Below, piece by piece: positions 36,908 to 49,396 of a stretch of 64,000 bases of DNA. Location of the stretch: positions 186,001-250,000 of the forward strand of contig JADFUC010000517.1 in assembly GCA_019722365.1 (NCBI GenBank), written 5' to 3'. The stretch's first letter is position 1. Each line of letters opens with the position of its first letter. The notes beneath the pieces were generated by a model. The model was given only the letters and a program-made list of their open reading frames with translations, made no database searches and had not been told where the DNA came from. This DNA comes from Lithospermum erythrorhizon. Taxonomy: Eukaryota > Streptophyta > Magnoliopsida > Boraginales > Boraginaceae. A program made the translations under genes and the position numbers.

Positions 36908-37139
36908 CAACCTCGTTTTTTTTTTATTTAACGTTTTCGTATATGATGTAAATTCTGACAAATATTCTTAATTACTTATTATTTTAATAAATATAAAAGT
37001 TATATCATTAGATTAGTTTTGAAAAATAGTTTCATAATATTATTTTCTTATAATTTTGAACATATAGTTTAGAATAATTGATAGTCGAGATTCCCAAGCT
37101 TCGATATACAAAATATCGAATAAAAAAAAATGGAGGGAG
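36908..37139. mobile_element. Stowaway-like MITE
   Basis: 232 bases with TA on both sides. The left end is CAACCTCGTTTTTTTTTTAT. The right end, reverse complemented, is CTCCCTCCATTTTTTTTTAT. Both ends continue as inverted matches into TTCGTATATGA / TTGTATATCGA. Confidence 0.7.
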
Positions 37140-37453
37140 TAATAGTTATTCATATTAAGACTCACCAAACTTTTAGATATTTAGATGAAATGGTAATTTA
37201 ATAATTATTAGTGTAAAAAGGAAGAAAGACAACCTCATTCATATTTTTATATATGTTAGTGATTAGTGATGATTAGTGATAATTGTTAAGTTCCTATTTA
37301 TAATTGAGTGAGTGATTACTTATATTTATAATTTAGTAATTTATATATGTTTATTTTTATATTTAAAATATAACAATTGGAAATTTATTACAGTATATGT
37401 ATACAGTGACATTAATTTTTATAGCTAAACATGACATGCCAGTATTTTTATGT

Positions 37454-37492
37454 GAAAACCGTTTTTGTTTGTAACGAAAACCGTTTTTGTTT
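37454..37492. repeat. Two direct copies of a 17-base word
   Basis: GAAAACCGTTTTTGTTT occurs at 37454 and 37476. The word AAACCG/AAAACCGTT recurs at about 37749 near the start of the DUF569 gene leader. Confidence 0.6.
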
Positions 37493-37913
37493 TTATATTA
37501 CGAGAGCACATCAGCGGATATTGGGTGGCACAAGATCGTGCGCAGCGTATCGGCGTGAGTTCGTCGCAGCGGCTGACAATGGTATTCTTGCGAATTGAGT
37601 TATCTTCCGGTGTTGAGTTCATTTATCTTTGAGGCCATGTATGGGGTAGGCTAGAACATCCCCAAGCATCTCGGGCTCGCCTTCGCATTGAGCGATGGAG
37701 TAGCGTGCTGGGCGTATCAACGTAGTACCATCAAAAAAATTAACGCTGAAAACCGTTGATCTTCATCACCAACATTGCCTCATGAATTTATCTTTCCAAA
37801 AATATCAAATGTAATGTAACAATTCTTCACAAATATTTCCCATATCTGAAATCTACTTTCATCTTCATACATATCATACTCTAATAATTTCTCATCAAAC
37901 TTAGAGCTCCTGC

Positions 37914-39103
37914 ATGGAATTCTTCAAGAAAGCCAAATCCGTTAGGCTAAGGAGCTACCACAACAAATACCTATTCGCCGACGATGATCATGAAAAAGTG
38001 ACCCAAGAACGCTTTGGTAAATCCAAGATGGGGACATGGACGATCGAATTCGTCGAAGATTTCGACAATGTGGTACGTTTCAAGAGTTGTTATGGTAAAT
38101 ACTTGACAGCTACAGATGAACAATACCTTCTTGGTGTAACTGGTAGTTGTGTTAAACAAACAATGCCAAGAAAATTGGATTCATCAATTTCATGGGAACC
38201 CATTAGAGAAGGTGTTAATGTGAAGCTGAAAACAAGATATGGGAATTATTTACGTGCAAATGGTGGTTTACCACCATGGAGAAATTCAATTACTCATGAT
38301 ATACCTCATAGGCATAGAGATTGGATTTTGTGGGCAGTTGAGGTTGTTGAAACCAGGCCTGAACCACCTAAGAAAATGCCGATTGAGGAAGATGTGGATT
38401 TGTCTGATCTTGCTCTTACGACGCCTGGTTTTGCCCGACCTACGGTAATTAGGAATCCTATATTTTAAAGTCTGACGATAATGCTAGAGCAAATTTGATA
38501 TCGCCAATTGCCAAAGCAAAAATTAAGGTTATAGATATCAATTAAGGTTATGAGGTTTATTAGTTTTATTATTGAATAACAAATTGGATGATATTTTTTA
38601 AATGGAACTAGTGGTAGATTGTCTAAGTGCATGAGACTAAGGGTTAACTGAAATACATATTATTTGATTCCGCAGTCTTTTGATTCAGAAGATGGTTCTG
38701 AAGGTCGAACAGTGTATTATCGAGTGGCTGATGAGGACGGAAACATAGATACTGCAGCTGAAGAACCTTCCTTTCTCTTTAAAGGACATGGGGTTGATGA
38801 ATTAACTGATCAACTGGAGGAAGAAACAGGGCAGAAAGACATTATTGTTTGTTTACGAAACAAAATCAACGGGCAGCTATATCCTTTGCGCCTATCTCTT
38901 CCTCCTAACAATGCAACGCTGAGCGTTGTGGTAGTTCCTTCAACATCCAAATGTGAGTAGACTTGACTCTCTTGCATTTACATCTTGAATTCTTGATTAT
39001 TACTGTATGTTTGTATGATATATTTTCGTTTGCCTAAGTAAAAGTTTGATTCATCTTTTTTGCAGTGGCAGCTGCTTTTCTCCCACCTGAGAATGCATTC
39101 TGA
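37914..39103 (+). CDS. DUF569 (fascin-like/actin-crosslinking-type) protein, three exons
   Basis: Exons 37914-38444, 38676-38952 and 39066-39103 join in phase at GT-AG sites (ACG|GTAATT, GCAG|TCTTTT, AAAT|GTGAGT, TGCAG|TGGCAG). They give 281 residues ending in LPPENAF. Residues about 1-150 are the DUF569 beta-trefoil-like domain (FFKKAKSVRLRSYHNKYLFA, VRFKSCYGKYLTA, VKLKTRYGNYLRANGG), with three repeated R/K-x-YG-x-YL motifs. The C-terminal domain (about 185-275) has GRTVYYRVADEDGN, EELTDQLEEETG-like and PLRLSLPPNN blocks, as in plant DUF569 proteins. Length agrees with the single-domain plant members of about 290-300 residues. The biochemical role is not established. The family is annotated as actin cross-linking only by fold similarity. 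The start is the first ATG, preceded by a C/T-rich leader. No lesion is seen. Confidence 0.93.
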
Positions 39104-42100
39104 CTAATTTCTTCATACTTATTTGTGTATAATTGCTGCAAGCATGAGTGATGTGTAGCTGGGAGCAAGTTGTTCCCATTATATATAGTATTATTTGTGT
39201 ACCCATTGTCTGAAATTCCACCTATTCTAGGATAGCCACAAGAAAGTAAGAAACTGTGTTTTCTTTTTAAATGTACACGATGTTGAGACTATGAATTAAA
39301 TGATATCATGATTGTGGGTTTGGCTTGGAAAACATAATTTTGCAAAAGTTTTTGATTGCTTGTGAAATTCAACTTGTTATATTTGTAGACAAAATGGAAG
39401 AATTCATAGATTCCTCACAGATGCGATGAAGCACGAAAAGGTAAGGAAGATGCTCAGAGAGACGGAGACAAAACGAGCCAAGAAAACGAGTTTTTTTAGA
39501 TGCTTATATTTTTTGAGATGCTTATGATGTGCTTATTTAAATGTCTTAGCAGATTTGAATCATGTGTACAGGTAAATAAAGAATGGAGGTAAAGTGCTTT
39601 GTAGAATTGTTGATTTTAAAATTTTAGGAAAAAAAGTTCCACAGAAACACAAATAATTTTTAGACATTCATTAATTATTTCGTATTTCATGCTATTTTCA
39701 CCGTTTCGTTTTTAAGCACATGACTTTATTTTCCTTTAATTTTAGATTATAGGTTTGTTCCTGCATAGAGTGGTTTTTCATTTTTTTGTATCATTGATTT
39801 TGTATTATTTACATTTCGGGGGATAGCGATATAAAATATCTCTTAATTTGTTTATGTGATGCGTACATCCACGGTGAGAGTATGCCATGGTAATTAATTT
39901 CATGCGGGTAATCCATTTCGATAGTGTATCATGGTATTTTAATGCTATATAATGTAATTATATGTTTGTACTGATTATTTTCATAAGCTCTTTGCTCTTT
40001 ATAATTTTCTTTCATCGTTAATTATTCAGTATTCTTTATATTTTTTCTCTATTTACAGTTTTTTTACTTTTTCTTGTTGATTTTATTTTCTTCATTTCAA
40101 ATTATAATTTATGTTTAGATGATTCATAATTAATTTTAAGCATTGATATAATTTTGCTTTCTAATTATTCATCATCATATTTGCTTTTTATTCTTATCTT
40201 GTTGTTGTCTCTTTTTTCATGTTAGTATTTGTTTATTGTTGTATTAACCTTTGTTCGTTAACAGAAGCATCCTCGTTTCCTAATCTTGTCATTCTCTCGA
40301 ACTCATCCATCCCTTATTAGAAATATTGTAAATGCATTCACTACATTTGGCATTTGCGATTGTGGCAACATGCTTTGGAACTTGTCAATTAAAGCTATGA
40401 AATTTAGGTGTATTGTAATATCGAGATGACTCTTGTTAGTGGTATTTTTTACAAATTATGAATACCGTGGCATGAGGCAACGTGTGGATTACAAGTATGA
40501 TAAAACATATAGGAAAATGCAACGTAATAAGCTGCATTACATGCTAACACAAGATACATATGGGACATACTGACATGGTAAGTCTGATAAGCCAATAGAT
40601 TGACCAGAATAGCAGATTCGCTGACTTCGCGTGTCATGTTGCGTAATTAGGTAGATTTATTTTAGATAAAGTAAATACCGCACAAAGTTTATATGTGTAT
40701 TTGATAGAATAAAATGGATACTCTACAGCATTATAAGTGAGTGTATTACAAAACTTATAATTTAACAATCAACACAAAATATTTCTTTTGACAGTATATA
40801 TACCATAGCATGAGCAACGTATGAATTACAGTTATGATAAGCATATATTAACGTCTGTATCTGGCGATTCATAACTAACACAAAGATAAATATATATACA
40901 TGCAATATAATAAAATTACATTATTTTAGTACATAATAAAAGTACATATAATTCACCAATCATCAAAATTTTGGTACGTTTGAGGCACCACGTGTGTGAT
41001 TGCATATGGAACATAGCTTCACCCTAGACTTCAATCCAGGCTCCATGCTGCTTGCTTATAGTTCAAAGACAAATTAGTTAATTTGTCATTATTTTAATTG
41101 ATTTTTAGTTTATAGATAATTAATTAGCAGGATTAGAAAGGGTAGGTTCATACGATTGTGCATCAATACAATTACAGTGGTAAGTCACAAAGTAGGGTGG
41201 GCCCGGCGATCTGAGTTAGAATCAGGTGTGGGCTCTGCTCTTTTAGTGATATTGCAATTGTTACTACGGTTTTGTATGTGTCACATTGGTCCTCTCCTTT
41301 GTAAGACTTCTCACCCAAAAAATGGCGTCGCCGATTCTGGCCCATGCAATCGAGGAAGAACCAACATACTCACCAAAGTAGCGGACAAAGCGGCTGCCAA
41401 AGTGACTGACTGACCCTGAAGTAAACATTTGTACGAGTGAATCGTTACTCGTGAGTCGGATCAACTTTGCACGTTTTGAACTCAGATTAATATTGTACTT
41501 ATCGAGTTCAGTTCAATTTATTTTTCGAATTTTATGTAAATCTAGTTAATAAAATGTTCCCAAAATAAGTATAGAGGCAAGTAAAACTCTTCTCGCTCCA
41601 TTGCTTAATAGTCTGGTAGTATCCCAATTAGAGAAAAAGTACCTTATGGCCCATTAGGTTAGTCAATCAGCGAAATATTCTTTCATAATGATCTCGAGAT
41701 CGAAATCTTGCATTAACAAAATGAAAACTTTATATATATATATAAAATAAAAAGAATTAAGCAGCAACAAATTTACAGTCCGTGCTTTGTAGGTGTCATG
41801 TTTCAAACACTCACTTTGCCATGAGCTTTCAAGCCTACTTTTATACTAGTATTATATTTCTATAACAATTTGTAATCACTATTGTTGGAAAAAAAGTAGA
41901 GCCACTTCTTGGATTAGTTATTGGCTCAAAATTGAACATTTTCATTAACGTAAATCAGTTTCATTTTGTTGTTGCATACTACCTAATGCATTATAACTTT
42001 TAATCATTTTAATTGAGCACTTCGCATATAGAATATTAAATAACATTCTTCAATTCTCTTTAGCTATATTAAAAAATTTAAAGTGTATGTATAAAGTATT

Positions 42101-42716
42101 TTTAAAATGAAATCCAAATGTTTATATTTTTTGGAATAAGGAATGATTAATCTCATAGTTTAATTAATTGATGTTTTGGGATTAAAATTATCAAAGCTTT
42201 TGTGTAATTACTTTTATTGATATTCAAAAAATATAAAATTATCATTTGATTCGGATTTAAATTTTTCATAATAATATTTATTATAATTTTATTATATATA
42301 TAAGTAGTGAAGATTAAAAATTAACGTCTCAATTAGAAAAAATACGATAATTTAAAATGGAAGTAGTAATTGATAGTCAATTGATTTTCAAAAAAGTCAA
42401 ACAACAATACATGAAAACAAACTACAGGGGAGCTAAAGTCTCACCGAAAAGAGTGGTAAAAAGTGATAAAATGACTATTTTTGTCTCTCCTTATCTATTA
42501 AGAGATTGTGTTTAATTATTTAGAGGCCAAAATAGTCATTTCATACTATTTCGACCATAGATGTAGTCGGCAAACTGCAGGCCTTGAGCAAAAGATATTC
42601 GTAATCAACGGGTCAGATTTTGAGGAGTCCTGACCGCCGGGTGTATTATCTAAACTCTGCTCGCTTAACATTGCAGCTTCAGTCAAGTTGTCCCAAATAT
42701 TCATTTTCACAAAACA
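39104..42716. other. Intergenic, 3' flank of DUF569 and upstream of the flavoprotein gene
   Basis: The first 500 bases are probably the DUF569 3' untranslated region and flank. No further gene was supported. A more GC-rich stretch lies at 41180-41420 with short overlapping frames on both strands and no recognisable protein. A MITE-like right end (GGAAGTAG|TA) lies at 42366. Confidence 0.45.
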
Positions 42717-45700
42717 ATGTCCATGCCATTTTCACTCCACTATCGACAATGCTCTACCACACTTGCCATGTCCCAAAAGGTAATACTGCCAATCAAACAC
42801 ACATGATAATATAATGGGTGACTCAGAGTAGTTCATGAGTTTAGTGGAGGAAGTAGGGCGTAGAAACACTTCTAAAACAAATTGCTTAGTTATTTTTTGT
42901 TGTCCGTCTTCTAATTTTTTATTCCTAAGAAATTAAAGTACTTCATGATGGTTCCAATTTATTAGTTGGCTCAGTGAATTGGAAGCTATTTATTCGTTAG
43001 TAGTCTAATGTTTATTCAGGCCATAATCGGACAATATTACAATTTATATTAGACAATATATTAATAGTGCAATATATTATTTTATATTATTGTAGTATTC
43101 TTAAACTTATCAATAAAAACTATGGAGTATTCAACTTTGACAATATATTAATCTTAATTGAAATGGAGGGAGTAAGTATTTTTGTGTTGTTTTGAAATGC
43201 AGAAAAGTGAAGAGCTACTGGTGGTTGTAGGGGGTGGAGCTGCTGGAATATATGGTGCAATTTGGGCTAAAACTGTTGCACCTAATCTTAATGTTGTTGT
43301 CATTGAAAAGGGAAAGCCTTTAACTAAGGTTAACTTTCTGAAATGCCCACTTGTTTAGTCCCTTTGTGTTCCCAATGCTCTACTCCTGTCTTTTCAAAAG
43401 ATTGAATTTTTAAATTTCCAACACAAATATTTTTTGTATATGTTGTATAACAACATCAAACTGTACTGATCACTGCAGTGAGGCTCGATAGCGCAATGAG
43501 GGTAGGAGGGTCGGATGGTATCGTCATACACTTGTTATGAGCGTTGTTTAGAGTTGGGGTGAAGTGTAAGCAATTTATGCTAACTTATGAATATGTTGTA
43601 TAATAGTTGGTGGAAAAAAGATCACCAATAATATTTTCAACATACTTTACAATTAATAAGAACATTTTGATTCAAATTAAGTTATGTGTGTCAATTAAGG
43701 CTACTAAGTTTGTTAATTTTGACTTTTAATAATCAAATCAGGCAATCTTTTTGAAATGAAAGGAGTATTTTCTTGTTTGAACATTACCTAAAGAATGACC
43801 AAATTTTATTTCTTGTTTAAGTTTTTCAATTTGCAATAGTTATATACTTATGGTTATGTTCTGTAAAAGGTAATTGTTTATGGTTGTTGATAGGTTAAGA
43901 TTTCTGGTGGAGGCCGATGCAATGTGACGAATGGGCATTATGTCGACAATTTGGTGAGACTTCTGTTAATTATTTTATGGCTTTATTTTATTGTAATCAT
44001 GTACTCCATACTTGCAGTTAAATACTTATGAATTCAGTTTTATACTGATTCCTCTTAAAAAGTCATAGGGCTCTGACTAACACCTACTGACAGAAGAGTA
44101 GCTCATAGTTTTAGAAATCTATTTGGAATGTAACATATCAAGCTAAGAAAAAAAAGAGCCGGAAAGAAGTTAAATGTAATCTGACAGAACTCCATGTCGA
44201 TCTTTAGGCAGAAAATTCATTTCCAATTATGTTTGTGGGAGGTTAAAGTCGACTGAATTGACTAGCAGGGTTTACTATTTTAGAAGGTTGAACTGATTTA
44301 GTTTACATTTTTTGTTGGGATGGAAGCATTGTTGATAGGGTCTGCTGCTTGAGATTGAATGAATTTGTTTCCAGATATAAAATAATTTTGCATAGATTTT
44401 GGCAGAAAACTACCCTAGGGGTCACAAGGAATTGCGAGGTTCATTTTTCAAGATGCATAGCCCAACGGATACAGTGCTGTGGTTCTCCAACCATGGAGTA
44501 ATACTAAAGGTATGATATCAAGATCAGCTATATGTTTCTTTCAGCTTTTCTTTGTCCATTTTGTTACTCTAAGTTACCTTCCCATAACTCATTTGAATAA
44601 TGGAGTCGATTCAGAACCTTTTTTTTGATGATATAAGAATTGACTTATGCTAGGGGAAAAAAGATATATAAAGCGTAAGCCATGACTTCCCCACTCAACC
44701 TAGATTCCGATGTTTCTTGCTCAATAAAACAACACTTGCTAAATGACATATCGACACAATATGAATATAATGATGACAAGAGATAGTTAAAACATCCGAC
44801 AAACAACCATAAATAAAACATAACAAGCATAAGTCTAAAAGCTACTCTTTGTGATAAGTATTACGAAATTACAACCAGACTAAGCAAATACACAAAAATA
44901 AAGCATAAGCGTAAAGATCAAAGTAAATCAAAAGTACTTTGAGTGATCACCGGATCGCGTACCAGCCGTAGAAGAATAGCCAATTCGTCCTCTACTTCAT
45001 GCGTCAAGAATGTGATACTCGATGCGATACCGGATAAGCCAGGATGTGAAGTAGTACCACTCGTCCCAAGTAACCTCAGCTTGTCTCACTAAATCGTCCG
45101 AATGTTCAGAACTTTTTATTCGCAGATACTCGTTTAAATCCTCAAAACGTGAGGCTTACGTGTCACTTGACATATTTTTGAGCTTCTTTATTGTCTTTGA
45201 TACGTGTGACTTGCTCAGCCCCATTAGTTGAACTTGATTGTCTTCAATGATTTTTTGCCTCAAGTTCAGCTTCGTTGAGCTTTGTCCTGTGATCATTAAA
45301 GAATTTTCTTCTGTGGCATAATGGAAGTAAGCATGGGTGTTTATAAGGAAGCTCTGTTTTAGTATATGACATTGTTTTATGTAGAGGAAGTAATGACTTT
45401 GCGGTTTTAATAAATTTGGTTTTAAAATAGATAGTCGTAGTTTGTCCTGGTATATATTGATTCGTTGTTAAAGGCTTCGTACAAATAAAACATGCGTCAT
45501 TTGTTTTGAATAGCTTGAAAGCGATCCTTATTTTGGAGGAGAAGCTGCGGACCATCCGGACACGTCAGAGATGCGGTTTGATCAAAATTCGTGATGATCG
45601 AGACCGTCGAGGTAGAGATGCCGATAGGGTATACGTGGGCTGAGCATAGCCCCAGTTGCTCTGGCTCGTCGAGGGGCTCGTGAGACCCCGGGTCTCGATC

Positions 45701-48700
45701 TTGTGACCCTTTTCGACTATTTTTATTGCCTTATAAAACCTTTGTATTTTTAAAAACCTAATCTTTTGATCCGTCTTTCAGCGTTTAATCTTTTAGAAAT
45801 TGAAAAATAGTTAAGCTACCGTATTTAATCTTAAATCATCTTTAGTATGAGTTTTCATAGTTATGTGTTTATTGTAATCACCATCCTTAGTATGATTGGG
45901 TGAAAAATCTCCTGGTGGTTAATAGCATGGGTTTCTTTATTCTTTGTTGGAGTAGTAAAATTGAAATCACCAAGGAGCTTGAATTGACAGTTTGTAGGCT
46001 AGGTGGTGGATATTGAATTAACTGAAGAATTCTTTGTGTGTGTCAGGCAATTGATTATCTTGCAAAATCCAGATGTTGGAAGCCCAAATGATTCGGCGTT
46101 AGGGACGAAACAAGTAAAATACGTGTATTGTCTCTCCTTCTCTCGCTTCTTTCAAGTATTAACGTCATTTCCAGTTAATTATATTTTAGTTGTTTATTTC
46201 TTGACTAATCGTTCTCGAGCAGGTAGTTGGTTTTATCAGATTAATTTATATTCATATGGTTTGTTATTTCGTATATTAAATTAAAACTCGAAAAAAGCTA
46301 GAAACTAGCTTTCGCTTATTACTTTATACTGAAGAAGTTATGGCTGAGGCTATATAAGTATTACGCGCCCAGGCCGAAGATGATGGAAAATTTCGATCGA
46401 CGGAGTTCATCTTCCATAATTGTCGATGTACGGAAGCAAAAGAAGAGGGAAGTAGGTGTTCCTGTGGCCCAGTTACGTTTTTTTCTCGAGCACAATTGAA
46501 AGTTTGAGATACTTTCGAGGGAAAGGCCCCAGATAAATTGCATGTATGCATTAGTTAATAATTTTCATCATACTTTAAAAAAAAAAAAAGATTTCATCAT
46601 ACTTACTCAAACATGCATCTAGACATTTAACATAATCTAGTCCTCACATATCGAAGCACTTCATCTTCTCAGGTAAACATTACACCACCCACCTCGTCAA
46701 CCAAACCACTTTAATTATGGTAGCTTATAAAGTCGGTGGCTGTCCCAACCAAACCACTGTATATTACTGTAATATGTAGTGTATTTGAGATTTAGAATTA
46801 AGTGATTATTGAAGGAGAACCAATCCCATATTAAATATACCAAAGCACATGAAGGTGGTTTTTTATGGGACTGGGCTACTCCCCTATTGGCCAATTGGTC
46901 TTAGGGGAAAACCCCATGGATTCTTATCGGTTATAGGATATTGGGATGCTTCTATGGATTAAATTCTTGCCATCATGTTCTATTATGCTAATCTTAGATT
47001 TATATTATGCGATAAATATTTTATGCTGGTAATCATCTACTTAAAATCTCTTAAGCGTTTTTCCTTCTGCATCTATATTTACAACAACTCCTAATTCATG
47101 ACTTTTTTATATCAGTTGTCCTACAGACGGGCAACGTGGTAATGAGTGCCTCTGCCACTACTGGTAGGAATTTCTCAATCAAGATTCGGAAACGAATGAG
47201 TGAACATGTAGAAAACGTTGAAGCTAACTATCTACTAGTTGCTAGTGGAAGCAGCCAGGAGGTACTTTCATTATTACTTCTTAATCGATTTTTTTGTTAG
47301 CAGCCAGGCAGTACTCTTAAAACTGTTTCATGGATATTCTCTGCTTTTACAGGGATACAGTCTTGCAACTCAACTTGGTCATTCGATCATAAAACCTGTT
47401 CCTAGCTTATTTACTTTTAAGATTGATGACATGAAGTTAAAAGAGTTATCTGGGGTAATTCTTATCCAAGTTACATTTTGGTGTTATTATGGAAAAGTGG
47501 AATTGCAAGGCAAATAAAAATGAGTGATGTCTGTTAATTCATTCTGTTTTCTGTCATGTCAGGTTACATTGAATAGAGTAAAAGCTAAGTTGAAGTTAGA
47601 GACTGTCAAGAAGAACATACCACAGCTTACCCAGGTAGCTTCTTAAACTATACTATGCATGAAATCCTTAGATTATTCTGATGCCACATACAATGCTATG
47701 TGTGAAGTAGATTGGTCCTATGTTAGTCACACACTGGGGGCTCAGTGGACCAGTAATTCTTCGATTATCTGCTTGGGGAGCTCGTGATTTCTCCGACACT
47801 GGTTACAAAGGTGAATAAATGTATCTTCTTGCTAATTTTTTTTGTATGTTTCCCATGTTTGTACAACCTAATATTGTGGTTATCTAGGAACTCTTCTGGT
47901 GGATTTTGTTCCTGATATAGGTGCTGATGATCTGCATGCTCTTCTTATTCGTCACAAGAATCAATTTCAGGTAATTATATTATAATGTTAGCTTTGAGGT
48001 TCTATCCAATGATATTTAGGAACTGATATAAGATTGAATGACAAAAAGGTTAATCTCTCGAATCTGAACTACGCATAAATATATAGCCGGCTTCAAACTT
48101 GCTAGCTTAGCCAATTGTCAGCATCATTGTAAGAAAGTGGAATGTGCTGAAAGTTCTCACTTCTTTCTTCCTTTATACTTCGATTCTTATTGTTTTAGAT
48201 ATCTTCTTTTTGGCTATTATGAACTACCGATAAAGTTAGTAACGATTACTAATTTCATTTACATTCCGTTAGGGATTGCGAATGAATAAGCAGTTACTTC
48301 ATATTATAAAATGCTTGTCAATCTCATTTCCGTTTAACTTCTCATAATATTGTACGGCAGAAACAGAAGCTGCTTAATTCATATCCTTCAGAGCTTGGAC
48401 TTGTTAAGAGATTCTGGAAGTATATCTTGGACCGCCAGGTAGATTGACTATTTATTGTCACTTCTTGCGTTCTGCTACTTCCTTTAGACATCTATTTATG
48501 ATTTTGTATCATTACTGCAGGGTTTTGATGAGGATATCTTATGGGCTTCCGTTTCCAAAAACTTCTTATTTTCTGTTGCAACTCTTCTGAAGAGCTGTTC
48601 ATTTGAAGTAAAGGGGAAGGTACCTTGTTTTCTGTTAATCTAGCAAGTATTTGCCAATTTTGTATACATGTATCATAAAAGCTTCCTAATTCTATAAAGG

Positions 48701-49396
48701 GACAATTCAAGGATGAATTTGTCACTGCTGGAGGTGTCCCTTTATCTGAGGTGAGCTCTCTCTCCAAGTTTAGTTTTATTTAACAAGTTAAGTTCTATGC
48801 ATGCATCTTCATATGAGATCTTTGTCGCATGTCTTTTTTCCCATTCATGAAGGTAATCAATGTACTTGACGCTGCAGATCTTCATTAATACGATGGAGAG
48901 TAGAATCCACTCTAATCTGTTCTTTGCTGGAGAGGTACAACTAAAACAACATCTTACTAGAAGTTGATGTGGTTTTCAAGTTTCAACTGCTTACTAAATA
49001 TCACTTGCCATTTCTTTGTTTTGCAGATATTGAATGTTGATGGTGTGACTGGAGGTTTTAATTTCCAGGTAAAATAATTTTAATCTGGAACACAATGAAT
49101 TTTTAACTTTTTTCCAACATAGACAAGAATTCTATGGACATATATTCTCTAAGATTTAAGTTATTCACTATTGGAGGAACAGCAGTGAATGCTTTCACCA
49201 TTTTTCTCTTGACGACATGCCTCCCTTTCATATTGTCTTTCTTATAGGAATGAGATTGTTTATAATTGACGTTATTCACATGTTTTCTATTCTTTTGCAG
49301 AATGCTTGGTCCGGCGGGTATATAGCAGGAATAAGCATTGGCAAACTTGCAGCGGCTGCTAAGGTGGAAGAAGGTTCAGATCTAGTTTGCAGTTAG
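42717..49396 (+). CDS. HI0933-type FAD/NAD(P)-binding oxidoreductase, 16 exons
   Basis: Exons: 42717-42779, 43203-43328, 43894-43953, 44396-44509, 46373-46451, 47116-47261, 47353-47454, 47563-47634, 47711-47810, 47888-47970, 48361-48438, 48521-48619, 48700-48750, 48878-48934, 49027-49068, 49301-49396. All junctions are GT-AG and in phase, giving 455 residues. The protein belongs to the HI0933/YhiN flavoprotein family (plant member At5g39940 type; reaction unknown). Residues about 26-40 hold the FAD-binding [26 protein letters not shown] follows, then [18 protein letters not shown], and finally [20 protein letters not shown] and AWSGGYIAG, the FAD-closing block. The start ATG is followed two codons later by another. 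The short, Ser/Arg-bearing N terminus could be an organelle signal, but this is weak. Oddity: exon 5 keeps EDDGK and EAKEEG at its ends, yet its middle is read in a shifted frame. Introns 2 and 4 carry insertions. Confidence 0.92.
43600..43770. mobile_element. Mariner-type MITE remnant in flavoprotein intron 2
   Basis: The stretch shares TTTCAACATACTTTAC-type and AATTTTGATTCAAATT-type words with the segments at 2502-2733 and 30262-30512. It ends with TGAAATGAAAGGAGTA, a degraded Stowaway-like terminus. Confidence 0.4.
44600..45730. repeat. Unclassified insertion in flavoprotein intron 4
   Basis: Intron 4 is 1.86 kb while most introns of this gene are 80-570 bases. About 44640-45730 differs in composition: a CA-rich plus strand, then a CpG-rich block at 45540-45715. 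It has a 103-codon minus-strand open frame (45555-45244) without recognisable domain. It looks like an inserted repeat in minus orientation. No terminal repeats were found. Confidence 0.35.
46563..46603. repeat. Poly(A) tract flanked by 13-base direct repeats
   Basis: TTTCATCATACTT occurs on both sides of a run of about 13 A's in flavoprotein intron 5. This looks like a target-site duplication around a bare poly(A) tail. Confidence 0.5.

Larger units (their letters stand above)
35914..37913. other. Intergenic between the thaumatin-like pseudogene and DUF569 gene
   Basis: No gene was supported. It includes the Stowaway-like MITE 36908-37139, the 22-base direct repeat at 37454 and a CpG-rich patch at about 37500-37720. 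The last 150 bases, C/A-rich, are the likely 5' leader of the DUF569 gene. Confidence 0.5.

Noticed and set aside
45244..45555. 103-codon minus-strand frame in flavoprotein intron 4
   Set aside because: No known family and no splice support. Kept only as part of an unclassified insertion.
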